Shown here: positions 1 through 10,947 of the stretch, in pieces
Layout: every line of letters starts with the position of its first letter
Position numbering within the stretch: position 1 is the first letter of the stretch
From: Apostichopus japonicus
Lineage: Eukaryota > Echinodermata > Holothuroidea > Aspidochirotida > Stichopodidae
Direction of reading: 5' to 3'
Assembly: GCF_037975245.1 (NCBI RefSeq)
Contig: NC_092574.1
Location: 26,458,713 to 26,522,712, forward strand
Length of the DNA stretch: 64,000 bases
Position numbers and translations under genes: made by a program
Notes under the pieces: model-generated
What the model was told of the DNA's origin: nothing
The model's input: the letters and a program-made list of their open reading frames with translations, nothing else
The model's database searches: none

Positions 1-41
1 AAGTTACAACATCGGAGAGGTTTTTGTTTAATTTTTGCCAG

Positions 42-113
42 GATGTTGTTCAGTATATTTATCCTTTAGCCTCCTTTGGTAGAATTCAAGGACGTTATAT
101 CCCTGTGGAGTAG
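42..113 (+). CDS. Terminal coding exon (3' part) of an unidentified gene
   Basis: A pyrimidine-rich tract ending in TTTTTGCCAG (AG at 40-41) looks like a 3' splice site. It is followed by 23 in-frame codons and a TAG stop at 111-113. The exon starts in phase 0 and encodes a tail containing YPLASFGRIQGRYIPVE. An AATAAA signal lies 58 bases after the stop, as expected for a last exon with a short 3' UTR. The rest of the gene lies left of the window. I do not recognise the protein from this short tail. The acceptor, open frame and polyA signal together make a real exon likely, but the piece is too short for certainty. Confidence 0.5.
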   Translation, partial: DVVQYIYPLASFGRIQGRYIPVE

Positions 114-170
114 ACACTTGTACAAACTTTTACTTCATAACCCTGTGGGAGAGTTTCATTCCAGGAATGA

Positions 171-176
171 AATAAA
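171..176 (+). promoter_or_regulatory. Polyadenylation signal AATAAA
   Basis: Canonical AATAAA 58 bases after the TAG of the candidate terminal exon. Cleavage would be expected around 190-205. No other + strand AATAAA is as close to this stop. Confidence 0.5.
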
Positions 177-917
177 TTCACTCACCTGAAACCACTTGAC
201 TTTTATTTGCTGAAAAATTTATTGAACCCGCCGGTTGGTTTACCGCCATGGTATACTATGTTTACTCTGTAGAGACCTCTAAGCTACAGACTAGATGAAA
301 CCGGTAAAACAAATGCTGTGTGCGTTCGTTGCCGCGCTTCGTTTCGAGAAGTCGGAGCCCATTGATTTTAAGTGCCTGTCAAAGCCATCTAGTAGTGCAC
401 AGATGCACATTAGTGTTGCTTCAAAGATAAAAGAATAAATAATTTTAATGGAATGGATGTTCCATTACTGCTTCTACAAGGAGACTGCACTTCATCACGG
501 TAGTGACTTTCATTAGCAATTTGAAAAGAATTTCTTTTTTCTGTTAATTGAGAATGTTTTGTCAAATACCAGTGACTGTTTTGAATGCCAAAAGGAGGAG
601 GTTTTTAGAAGAAAAAAAATATTTTGTAGAGTTTGTTAGTTCATTTTCTTTGGGAATTCAAATGTTTTTAATGTGGCAATCTTTGAGAGTAGTGGTTTAC
701 TTGAAATATTTGGGGTCGGTTTGAGTGAAAAGAGAGAAATACTGATAAGACTATTTTTAAGAGATTTGTAACATCTTATTTGTCTATTTAAACTGCAAAC
801 AGAGAAATATAGTATTTATATATTAAGTTTTGGGAATATCTTCAACCCATGTATTTAATTCTTTATGGTATACTTCACATTCTAAATGAATTTTATATTT
901 GGTTTGTATCTTTGCAG

Positions 918-1049
918 CTTCTACCTGAAACTCTTTCCAAGTTCTTCAGACTGAAAGAAGTTAAAGAATCACGGGGCAAAACAGCAGCACCCCGAAGGCC
1001 AGCAAGCTGTTTTCATCAGTATCAGATTACTATATGCAGTCGGTGTTAA
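918..1049 (+). CDS. Possible alternative terminal exon of the left-edge gene
   Basis: The segment follows TTTGTATCTTTGCAG (AG at 916-917), a good 3' splice site. It is open for 43 codons in phase 0 from the acceptor and ends in TAA at 1047-1049. Phase 0 is also the phase of the exon at 42-113, so the two could be interchangeable last exons of one gene. The predicted tail is basic (LSKFFRLKEVKESRGKTAAP). A different frame over the second half (reading KASKLFSSVSDYYMQSV) also looks protein-like, so a frameshift or a non-coding relic is possible. No close AATAAA follows; the next is near 2110. Confidence 0.25.
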   Translation, partial: LLPETLSKFFRLKEVKESRGKTAAPRRPASCFHQYQITICSRC

Positions 1050-3457
1050 TGGGATTTATTACGACAGTAAACAAGATGTGTGTAGTTGCATTTCAATATT
1101 TATTTATTCTAGTTTTAGACCAGAAATGTGAAGAAAAAAGAAAAAAGTAAAGGCAGACGAAATTGAAGAAGAAAGGCCAAAAAAAGAGGTGTGATATCTT
1201 ATATGATTGGGATTCTTGATCCCATTTGGTTTGCAGGTTAGGTAGATAGAAGATTCTTTGGAAATCAGTTTCAGTCATACAAGAGCGGACGTTGTTATCT
1301 TTGGACATCATAGTGTATTCTGAGATGCAGCTTTGTAGAATTTGGCAAAAGTAAAATTATATTTCTATAAAAGAACATCGATATGTACAATTGTTTGCTT
1401 CTAAATTCTACATAGCTTTACAAAAAAAAATGTTGTATATCAGAGAGGCATTGGAAAAAGAAGTTAATTCACCAGAAACATACACGATGCCATATGTGGA
1501 GATTAAAGAGAGAGATATTGTACAAAGTAATGTTTGGTGAAGGAAAGTCGATTAAAAGATTCCTGCTAGCTGGCTTTCATGCTCTGAAGCTGAGTGTGCT
1601 GACTAAAGTGACCTTGATTCAAATCATTTTTCCTCGAGTTGCAATTCAAAGTTGTCTTCTTCATCTTCTTCTGTTGTTGTTTGTGGACTTGAAGAGAATT
1701 ATTTGGAAAGATGTCTTCATCTAGTTTAGTAATATTTAGAGCTTTTATCTGGTATGACAAAACCTGGTGTTCTCTAATGTTTTTTGTTTTGGAGTGATTG
1801 TATTGACAATCTTGTAATATTATTATTTCTAATTCCTTTGTCTTCTGAATTTTGATCCGCTGTGTGGCTTGGTTTTTTGTGCCTCAATTATTAATTGTAT
1901 TTTTTCCCCAGAGCTTTATATTGCATTAAACAATATATGTAAGAGCTATTGTTTTTTTTTTTATTAATTGTGTGCATCTTTAAATTCATGAAAATTAGTA
2001 CCCATATTTATGATTTGTTTGACCTATTTGTGTGTGAGTGTGTGTGTTTTTCTTCTTTTTTTTGGGCCTATTGTCTTAACAGTCATGTTAACTGTTTACA
2101 TCTAGTCAGCAATAAAAGTTTCCTGTGAGCTGATTGCTTACAAATTAGTATTTTGTTTTCCAAGTATTTAGAATTGATGATACTGTTTTAAGTTTGTGCA
2201 ATGCTGTTATACATATAAGTGTTTACTGATCTGATCTTGGTGTTGTGACATAACCCTGCTTTAAGTGAGTAGGGACTTTAAATAAAAATTATATAGGAAC
2301 AAAGTTTCAAAGTTAGCAGTATTTATGTTCAAACCATTGTTAAGTGACAACAAGAGAATATGATAATTAAGCTAATTCAAAGGCAAATATGTAGACCTTT
2401 ATAATGATCATTATCTGCTCTTCATTAGCATTTACAAATTTGGTCTGTGGTTTATACAATCAGAAATAATTCAACAACTATTTGTAGTTCCAGTTTACTG
2501 TTGAGTTTAAGTGTATTATGCTGTTTGAAGTGTCTCTGATAAGAATTTAATATCAGCTTCCCTGGTGAAATGAAGACTAGCAAGGTTCCCTGAACTGGAT
2601 GCAAATTTGAAAGAAAATGTGTTATCTACTAACCGTTTTTGTTAGGAATTTCCTCTTTTAAATTTGTAAGTTATGGTGAATCCTCTCTGTGATAGTAACA
2701 AAAGTGATGGAGAGGGAGAAAATACCTGTTTAGAGCTGTAGTCAGTAATAGCTGAATATTGAGTTGTACCCAGTAGAAGGAAAAACAACAAACTGTTAAC
2801 CACGGTGATATCCGTCACTTATCGTAGGTACAGAATTTCACTCAATTGCAAAGCATTTACTTGCAAGGTTTCCTGTGCTCTGACTTGAAAGTTTATTTGT
2901 GAGAAAATCAATGGCCTCTCGCACATGACATTCACATGGAGTTGAAGTGAAGATGAACTAAATGAAGAGTTCCCTGATAAAATGTGTCAAAATGATTCAG
3001 TTGGTTCCAATAGATTTGTCTAATGAGTAAATTCTGTCAGTTCAGTATAAACTTGGGAAATGAAATGTTTCTTGTTACGTAATGTTGTGTTGAAACACAT
3101 TTCTGGAAGTGGATTTCCTAGAAATGACTGCATCTGACATAATGGATGGATCACACTGTCTTAATGTCATTTCGAGTACTAAGCTATTCCTATTGTTTAC
3201 TCTGTATATGAAACATTCCCAAAAGGTATGTGTGACTAATACGTGATAAACAGAAACTTCTGACTAGCTAGATCTCCTGATCAAAACTTGGAAAAAGAGA
3301 TTATAGTGCATTATGCAGAGACTCCTGACCGTTACAAGGACCAGTAGTATTTAAGCTGTAATATTTGTTCATGGGCAGAATTGAATCAGGAATACTGACC
3401 AAAGTGTATAATTATACCTTAAGGAATGCTTTGGCCACTTCAGAGCCGTGGCATGGC
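1050..3457. other. Non-coding AT-rich stretch
   Basis: Short ORFs on both strands are AT-rich noise without domain-like composition. I see homopolymer runs and a short TG-rich stretch near 2033-2046, but no gene, RNA gene or recognisable mobile element. Confidence 0.5.
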
Positions 3458-3795
3458 AGTTTGTGCTCATCTCAAAAAGATACCTTTGCTCTGTACCTCT
3501 TTCCAAAAGGAATTTAAAACTTGTTCTACTTCTTTTTACACTTATGAATGTTTTGTTAATCTGTGTTCCTTCCAGAGATATTCAGGCTCATTGTGCTTCT
3601 TTCAAAGAGGGTAGAGTGGCCCTCTCATTCAAAGTGTACAAACTATCTGCGCCTCTTTTGGAGAGGTACCATCTCCTTGTGTTACCTCTTTTGTCTTTGT
3701 ACTGGCATCCTACTGCTCTTTTACACAGGTACCGTCACCCTGTGGCTCTCTAAAGAGGTACATTTTAGAACTATTTACCTGAGAAGAGTACCAAA
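3458..3795. repeat. Diverged ~30-bp tandem repeat with internal dyad
   Basis: About ten degenerate copies, each roughly 30 bp, follow one another. Each has a core like CCTCTTTCAAAGAGG followed by TAC and a CCT/CTT spacer, for example near 3597-3610, 3653-3667 and 3751-3760. The core is an imperfect palindrome. The copies have diverged strongly, so this would be an old minisatellite. Two + strand ORFs cross it, but their open frames follow from the low-complexity sequence. Unit borders are approximate. Confidence 0.4.
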
Positions 3796-4416
3796 AGCAT
3801 TCAGGCTATTTCTGAAGAAAAAAAGTTAAATCCCTTTGAAGCTACATTACTAAATGTTACATGAAATCAACAACAAACTAAGGAAGGAACTTCACTTTTA
3901 TTGGAAGTTGCAAAGATGCTTGTAGACAAAATTAAGTGACTTTTAATAATACAAAACACCCAGTTTCATACCGACCTCTCGATGAAACCAAAATATAGCA
4001 AAGTTAGTTAATTCCAGAGACAAATTTTAATTTACACTTAAAAAGTTTTCTGATAATTTCCTCCAAATTTGCAAATCAAGTTTTTTCGTTCTTTACTTGT
4101 CATTCAATCGTATACACTATAATAGAAGTAAGTATAGAGCAATGATAATTCCATGACATCCTAGCACATTCCAAAGTTGATACATACACTGTACAATTTA
4201 ATGAACAAAAAAAAAAATGTTTTCTATGAGTTGTTTCTATTTTTTCAAGTTTTTCTTCTCATTTTCTCCAAAATTGATATGTGCCTTCTTGATTATAACT
4301 GCAGAGATGTGGTCTAAGAATAAAAGTGTTGCACATGTTGAAAGAGGAGTCTTGACTAATATTTACTTCTTCACCATCTTACAAAGCTGTAGAAGAGTAG
4401 TGAACATCACCCATCC
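3796..4416. other. Non-coding stretch
   Basis: AT-rich and without convincing ORFs. A TTTATT at about 3898-3903, which is AATAAA on the minus strand, could serve the candidate minus-strand exon at 4417-4690. That would imply a 3' UTR of about 0.5 kb. Confidence 0.4.
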
Positions 4417-4690
4417 CTAGATACCATCCTCGGGCAACTCATCTGTTAATGTTACAGAAGAGGAAGGGTAGGGCAGATGAGAGGGGGTGGTGTTGGGGGG
4501 ATTAAAATATTCAGCCAATTTTACCCGGGTGAAAGCATGCTTAGATCCATATTCCTCTATCTTGATATTATTAGCATAAACAAGCACAGAGAAAGTCATG
4601 TCAGATAAGAAATGTCCCTGTACAAGAGCCTGGGCGTTGTCAAATTTGTGCAGATAACAGAACGATAAATTTACTGACAAGAGTATTAAG
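4417..4690 (-). CDS. Candidate terminal exon of an unidentified minus-strand gene
   Basis: A minus-strand frame open from about 4725 ends in TAG at 4417-4419. Its product has a balanced, protein-like composition, including FCYLHKFDNAQALVQGHF and YANNIKIEEYGSKHAFTRV, then a Pro/Ser/Thr-rich tail ending in acidic residues. There is no ATG at its left end, so it would have to be an internal or terminal exon. A possible acceptor (CTTGTCAG) lies near 4688-4695, but its pyrimidine tract is weak. I do not recognise the family and found no partner exon upstream. A chance ORF in AT-rich DNA remains possible. Confidence 0.25.
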
Positions 4691-4725
4691 TTTAGAGCCC
4701 TTTGTTTCAATTTAGCCGGGAGTTA

Positions 4726-5744
4726 TGTAGGGTGGGGTTTACCTCTTGCTTATGCCCTCCTTGTTGGTAGAGTGTGATGGTTACATTGTCATTTGTAAAA
4801 CGTTATGACTTCTAGTAAGAACACATCAACATAGAAATGCACATGTTTAACACCCCTGTGCACGAATTTGCGATGACAGGCTCAGAGGATGCGATAGTGT
4901 GCATGACATTGTTAAGAAGGAGACAAAATGCCGCTGGTATCTGATCAGCCTCTACATGGGCATATAAACGACTTATAACGCTGGTGAGAGGACTGCAAAA
5001 TACACATTAATTCTGAGAACATCATCAGTGTGGAGCCATGGTACAGCTACACTATCCTCTCCGAATTACGAATCTCTGTTGCTGGCCTGTGTATAATGGT
5101 AGAGTTGTTTGCATTCGGGTATCACATTGTTTCACTGTAGGTTGAGTTGACAGACAAGAGGAAACACTGCACACAATTTATGGTCACGATTTGACAAACT
5201 CCGTGTAACCTCAGACCATTACTTTTCTACATAGAGTTATTGACCACTAAAACTACAGACAGATAGACATCTACAGCAATCTTTATTATTTAACTGGAAA
5301 TTACACACACCCTCACTTTCCTCCCCAAAAATGAACTGATTCCTATATCTCCCACACCCATCCGATAAACAAAATTGTTAAATTAGCTCTGGGAACGCAG
5401 TCATTTTGCGAATATCTCCTTGAGCAGCCGACAAGGTTAGTGCATGGTGGTAGCTATGGCGACGTAGCGCATTTATAGCCTGCACAGCACAAGAGTGTGC
5501 TGAAACTTTTCTACTAGTGTGCACGCACCGTCAAGTTGTTGACTTGATACAGGATCATGCATGCAGTGATAGTTTGTACACCTGTGCGATTTCTTTCGCT
5601 AGGCGTTGATTAATTATGTTCGAAGCTACAAACTTTCACTGATTGTCACAGGAACGAAGGAGGGTTAGTCTCAACGTTAGTAGTAGTATTTAGTTCTTAA
5701 ATGTTGTGAAATGCAAGGATTGGGCTGTAAACGCTATCGTGGAT
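4726..5744. other. Non-coding stretch, locally more CpG-containing
   Basis: No supported gene. From about 5390 to 5650 the sequence has more CG dinucleotides and is less AT-rich than its surroundings, just before the candidate first exon at 5745. A promoter is possible, but I see no defined core element. Confidence 0.35.
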
Positions 5745-5813
5745 ATGCCGCAGAAGGAAGTCATTCCTGAACAAAATGAGATGGTATGGATAAGAAAAAG
5801 GGATGAAATCAAG
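5745..5813 (+). CDS. Candidate first coding exon, unidentified
   Basis: From ATG at 5745 the frame reads MPQKEVIPEQNEMVWIRKRD and a few further residues up to AAG|GTAATT, a plausible 5' splice site at 5813/5814 in phase 0. The composition is protein-like. Two short upstream ATG frames (5701 and 5711) precede it. No matching downstream exon could be chosen with confidence. The next + strand gene starts in its own exon at 10028 with an in-frame stop just upstream, so a link would have to go through untranslated sequence or another exon. Confidence 0.2.
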
Positions 5814-6959
5814 GTAATTGGACTTCGGCAAAGGCATTGGCGTATGCCCTATATTACAATGTGGTTTAGGTCCAGTAGGATTAACTTGGGAGCGTCTCTG
5901 GCCTAAAATTACAGTAGCCTAACTTATGCTTGACCAAACCCAGTTGCGAATCAACATTTGGAGTTTGGTCATATTCATTGGCTAGAGATGGCTATGAGAT
6001 ACAGTATATGGTATTTCCAACTCAAACAAATAACAAAATTGAAGGTTAACTCCACAACCAAATCTGACATATATTCAGTGCTACACTAAACTTACAGTCC
6101 ACATCTAACTTAGGCATAGGTTATCATTAAACTACAGGCCAGGGGCTGAAGCATAACTTGACATCAGCTCAGTGATCCATTGTGCACCTGGCTCTCAAGT
6201 GGAACACACCAAAATACACCTTTCTTGAGCAAGAAGAAATCAGCCCTTTTGGCATTTCAATTTGGTGGTGCCTTTGAGTGACACTGCCATGCTTTCCTAT
6301 AGCATGTTGGGCTCATAATTGATGCACTTAACTTAAGTAAGGATTTCATCAACAATATTTATCAAGGAAAAATCCAAATCACTCAACTGTATGCTTTTTT
6401 CATATGTGTGGTTCCTCAGAAATGTTATGATCTCAAAATATTTTTTGTTCTGTGCTTACGCAAAGTACAATTGAGCAGAATTTGACCACAAAATTTTTGC
6501 CATGTCAAGTTCTTTCATACCCCAAAATTGACACATTCGTCAATAATTTTAAGCTAACTGCAAGTCCTTTGTCTCTAAAAAAGTTCTGATGGAAAGGTCT
6601 GTCAGTTATTCTTTGTTGTGGCATTCAAACCTCAAATTCTCAACAAAGTGAGGTGATTGTTGAAGTGTGCTCTATGTCCCGTAAAACAATATTTATACTT
6701 TTTTCTAAACAACTAAAAATAATTTCTAGCGGAACACTTAGTCAATAATGGCTAATGGGGTGCCTAGATCTTCAAGGTGCACCAACTTTTCACTATGCAT
6801 ACAGTATATTTGTTTTCTCGAAAAATACAACTGAATTAAAGCTATCAGCTGTGAACAAAATTTACATGTTTCTTACATAAGGGTTGTATATGTTGGAAAG
6901 GGGAGGGGGATTTAATTTGGGCGAGGAGTTACTGACAATTTGTAAATTTCATCTTGTAG
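5814..6959. other. Non-coding stretch
   Basis: AT-rich single-copy-looking sequence with no ORF, splice signal pair or repeat that I can support. Confidence 0.45.
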
Positions 6960-7192
6960 GTATTTGTATGTATATTAGATCCTCCTGCAAGCAGGAACTT
7001 GCAAAGAAGCCTCATTGGCTTATCAAAGCCACAAGCTGACCAAAGTCAGTCTCTTAGATTTAACGTCCATGATTATGAATTGTCAATTGTCAACAACTCT
7101 GTAACTGGACAACATACATTAATCTTGGAGTGACTCGAACCGGGGACCTTATTAATGGAAGGCACCGGTGTTAACCACTGAGCTAACACTCC
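6960..7192 (-). mobile_element. tRNA-derived SINE-like element
   Basis: Read on the minus strand from 7192, the sequence has an A-box-like TAGCTCAGTGGTTAACAC and, about 40 bases on, a B-box GGTTCGAGTC. The ends GGAGTG and CACTCC can pair like an acceptor stem. The tRNA-like head (7126-7192) is about 67 bases and its D and T stems do not form properly, so it is not a functional tRNA. It continues into a body with no coding potential ending around 6960-6985 (AGGAGGATC region). Head plus body is the layout of a tRNA-derived SINE. The 3' boundary is approximate. Confidence 0.5.
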
Positions 7193-10027
7193 TTTATAAA
7201 CTCCTAATCTCAGAATCTTGTGAAGTTATAGTGGGTTTAAATAGCATTTTCTGGCTTTTCTAGTAAGTTATTGACTTTAAACGTTTATTGCGCATCGTTT
7301 CAGACATTTCCAAGCATATCACAGTATTATGAACATTCTCAAAATTTCAAAGATAAATATATACTTGAATAGTTCATTATGAGCTGGTATTTATGATACC
7401 CTGAGCACTTGATTATTGCTAAGTCATGGACTGACTCGGATAACTACAGTACTTTTACTTTAGACAAACTCCACGTTTCATTATTTATGTGTACATCTTA
7501 GATTATGCAACATATAAAATTAATTTTCTAAATGCATGCACTGATGATATATATCTCAAGTAATGGAAGAATAAATGATGTATCATTTCATTCAAGTGCC
7601 TTGCAGCACGATATCTCTTCTTATATTGTTTGCTTAGCAAACCTCAGATAGATATAGTCTAATATGCTGGTGTGCCGTCAAACAAATTTTGATTCATCAG
7701 TATGCATGGCAATCCATCTTAATAACTGAAACATACGGTTTTTGGATCTTGGTTAGTGATAGATGACACCAGGCATTAAAATCCATCTCATCTTCATCTT
7801 GGTATTACTTTGTATTCAGTTTATTTTTTTTTATGCACACACATTACCAAGATATTGATAAATATATATATATGAAGAACATGGGACAGAGAGGGAAGAA
7901 TGCATTGTAGGTCAGGATATTCACCATATGTAGTAGAAGTTGGGTAGATAAAGAGTGTGCTGTCTGTCCAAACAGATAAGTCAGTCATGAATTTGGAAGT
8001 AATTACCATTAGAATTATATGGCTAGTGAATTCACATCATACTTGCTATCATAAATTCAATCTCTACAAAACTATTGGGGGGCAGGGGGTTGGGGTTGAG
8101 GGGGGGAGGAGGAAAAATGCATATATAGTAAAGCCTTAGTTTAAGAATTGTATTGCCCTTTTGAGTCTGGGGACAGACTACTGCCATATAAACCAACTGC
8201 TATTTTACTGTATGAGGTTATCCTGCTCATTTAGTAACAGTTGAGCTCAATATTATGCATTGCCTATGTACTGCTGCATAGCGTTGTGCTATCTCTTAAA
8301 GCTAATGGTCCATTCATGTGTACATGCCATGTTGATGACCCTGTCATACCACAGAATCGAGTAGTCATGTGTGTATAGAAGTCTATATTATTGTAGCTAT
8401 CGATCACAGTTACTGTGCCTTGAATGTGCAGTATGTCCAATTAAGTGACTAGATATAAATTTAGTATTATTTACAGTCCTAATGGGGAAACAATGTCTAC
8501 TAGACAAGGTTTTTAATGGTGACAGAATGTCTTATGTTATGCTTCATGCCTCAGAACTGTCTCAATCAGTGTGCCAATAATAAATGTCAGGTCTATCGTA
8601 AATCTTTAACGGGAATGTTACTAGTCCATTAGAAAATACTCCTGAAAGTATTACTGTGGGTAACAATGAGTGAAGGAGACAAAAAGGTGCTAATATTTCA
8701 GTTTAAAGTAAGTTTCTGCATTGATGTACTTGATAAAGTGTCCATCGTATTCAACAAGAAGATCCCCCAAAAATTATTTCACTTGACTATATACTGTATA
8801 TATCTGATCAATTTTTTTTTTAAGAAATATAGAGAAACTATTGGTCAAATTTGTAAAAAATTGCCAGTCTTAAATTATTTGTTTGTAATACTCTATATAT
8901 CAAGAGCTTCAAAATGATAAAGTCACAATGATTCAGTGAACATTTAGGCCTACTAAATAATTAATTATATGATATTCATTCAAAGAAGCACCTTAACAGG
9001 TCATTGTGCAATCAATCTTAGTTGAACTATAGAGCTACATTTTTTTGTATAAAGTTTGAAACCAAATTAAAAACTTGAGTACTGTACTTAAAAAAAAAAT
9101 TCATAGATTATCTGCATCTGACCTAGTAATCTTACAATGTTTAGGAGCTAACTGGTAAACTGATCTTTTAGAACTTAAACTGTGCACCCATGTGTAATCC
9201 CTCCTAACTATGCTTGTGAGACAAAAACATGTCTGACCATGGTCAATGATCTTTAACACAAGTCTGTCTTTGCCTTTTTCAACCTTTGCTTTCAATTTTA
9301 TTGTAATGTTTTGTACTTTTATATTTGCATTAATGGCAATGAAGACTCGCCCTAAACTGTGTGCTGTCCTGTGAAAAAGTTAACTTTCCGTTACTTGCAA
9401 GTGAAGTTCTTTTCTTATTGCTACAAAATGCAGACAGTAATGAAACGTGATACCTTGTTATCTTTTATCTGGACCTGAGATGTTCATCGCTGCTATGTAC
9501 ACTGTGTTATGGGCATTGACCGTAGCTGCATGTAGTGTCGTGACTGTACACTAGTGTCGAATTACCGACGGTAGCAAGCTGTGTGTTTATTTTCTGGGAT
9601 CGATGGTGGTGTTTACACTTCTGTTACATCTCAGTCGAAACTAGGTCAGATTACCGGCATGAGACCTTTCTTTGTGCGCGAGTAGTCACATCCTTTAATG
9701 TGTGCTCATAATTTATCATTTTACATACATGGGTTTTACATTTCTTTTGTTTTCTAGATGGACACATCTCATTAACGTCAGTCATGCATTGATTAATTGG
9801 CTACTTAAACCTCAGGAAGGAGATCACGTCACAAGAGATAGTTATTTAATTGCACGTCATAGCGCGGCTGCTGGAAAATTAAAATTTAGAAGATGAAGGA
9901 ATTTATAAGCCATAAGAATTGGAAAGTAAAATATCTGAGAAATTGCGATAATAAATGAAAAGTGATAACAAGAATTTAAAAAATTAAACAAAGAAAGAAG
10001 AAGTAGACAAAAGTCGAAGGTATAATC
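7193..10027. other. Non-coding stretch upstream of the three-exon gene
   Basis: No supported gene to about 9.7 kb; ORFs here (for example 8666-8917 and 9101-9295) lack convincing composition or splice support. There is a short (TA)n near 7861-7874. An acceptor-like TTTTGTTTTCTAG ends at 9757, and the exon holding the ATG at 10028 may begin there or elsewhere upstream. The stretch 9758-10027 is then 5' UTR or promoter and is A-rich just before the start codon. Confidence 0.4.
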
Positions 10028-10947
10028 ATGGCAGATAGTGGAGGGATAGAAGAGGCGAAACTTGTAGAGGAGCAACCTGAAGATGAAGATGGGATAGCTG
10101 AAGATGGGATAGCTGAAGGATATGAGATATTAGGAGAAGATGGATTAGTTAAAGATGAGGATCATACAGGAGAAGAAAAGTTAGAATCTGACATAGAAGA
10201 GGTTGGAGAAATGGGTGTTGATGAATATACCAACGTAACTGTGACAGGAGAGTCAGAAAGTATGAAAGGGGACCAGACCCCTGTTAGTGGATGTCAAATG
10301 TTAGATGAGAATAATGAACAGCCGGATAGAACGGGGATAGTTGAGGAGTTGCCAACCTCTCATGAATCTGAATCGATAACAGAACAACATGACACTGTTG
10401 AAGAGAAAGTTATGCACAAGCCTCATGTGGATGATAAAGGAGGAAGTGAAGGTCAGGGAGGTCACTCAGACACCGACGCAACAGATGCGGCAAATAAAGG
10501 TGGCACGGATGTCGGTGATTCAGTAACACTGCATGATTCTGAACAAAATAATAATAATAATAATATGCCAGAGAAGCCATTGACAAGAAGGTCAGTGCTT
10601 GGTGATCAAAAACCTTCAAACTCATCGGTTGGTAAAGTTGATCTCTCAAACAGGCATCCATCTCTGAAACTAAGGAGGACTAATTTCAAGGAAAAATCAG
10701 CAGAAAAGTCAACAAAGTCTGTGTCATCCATTGACATCAATATATCTCGCATCATCCATGGCGACGGTGAAATGGGAGGTGCGGTTGCCATGGTAACAAC
10801 AAAGAGTGTGGATTTCTCTCCTCAGACAGTTGCCTACGACGAGGCCGAGCAAGAGCTGGCACGAGTCGTCGGCAACGAAGACGCAGTGTCCATCTTCTCG
10901 GATTTACCCGGTGGAAGAGCTGCGGCAACAAACACTCCAGTTGAAAG
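10028..10947 (+). CDS. Exon 1 of an unrecognised acidic protein (residues 1-306)
   Basis: The start is ATG at 10028: G follows the ATG, and an in-frame TAG at 10004-10006 excludes an earlier start in this exon. The exon ends at AG|GTAAGA (10947/10948), leaving a two-base partial codon. The encoded part is very rich in Glu and Asp over roughly residues 1-175. It contains a tandem DGIAE duplication (residues 21-30) and six asparagines (174-179, from AAT repeats). A more basic Ser/Lys region follows (about 180-235), then SSIDINISRIIHGDGEMGG and a KSVDFSPQTVAYDEAEQE segment. No signal peptide or membrane segment is seen. Most of it is probably disordered. I do not recognise the family. Confidence 0.8.

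Noticed and set aside
7126-7192. Functional tRNA gene on the minus strand
   Set aside because: Promoter boxes are present but the D and T stems do not pair and the length is short; a SINE head fits better.
9101-9295. Minus-strand 64-residue ORF
   Set aside because: No start context, splice partners or recognised motif.
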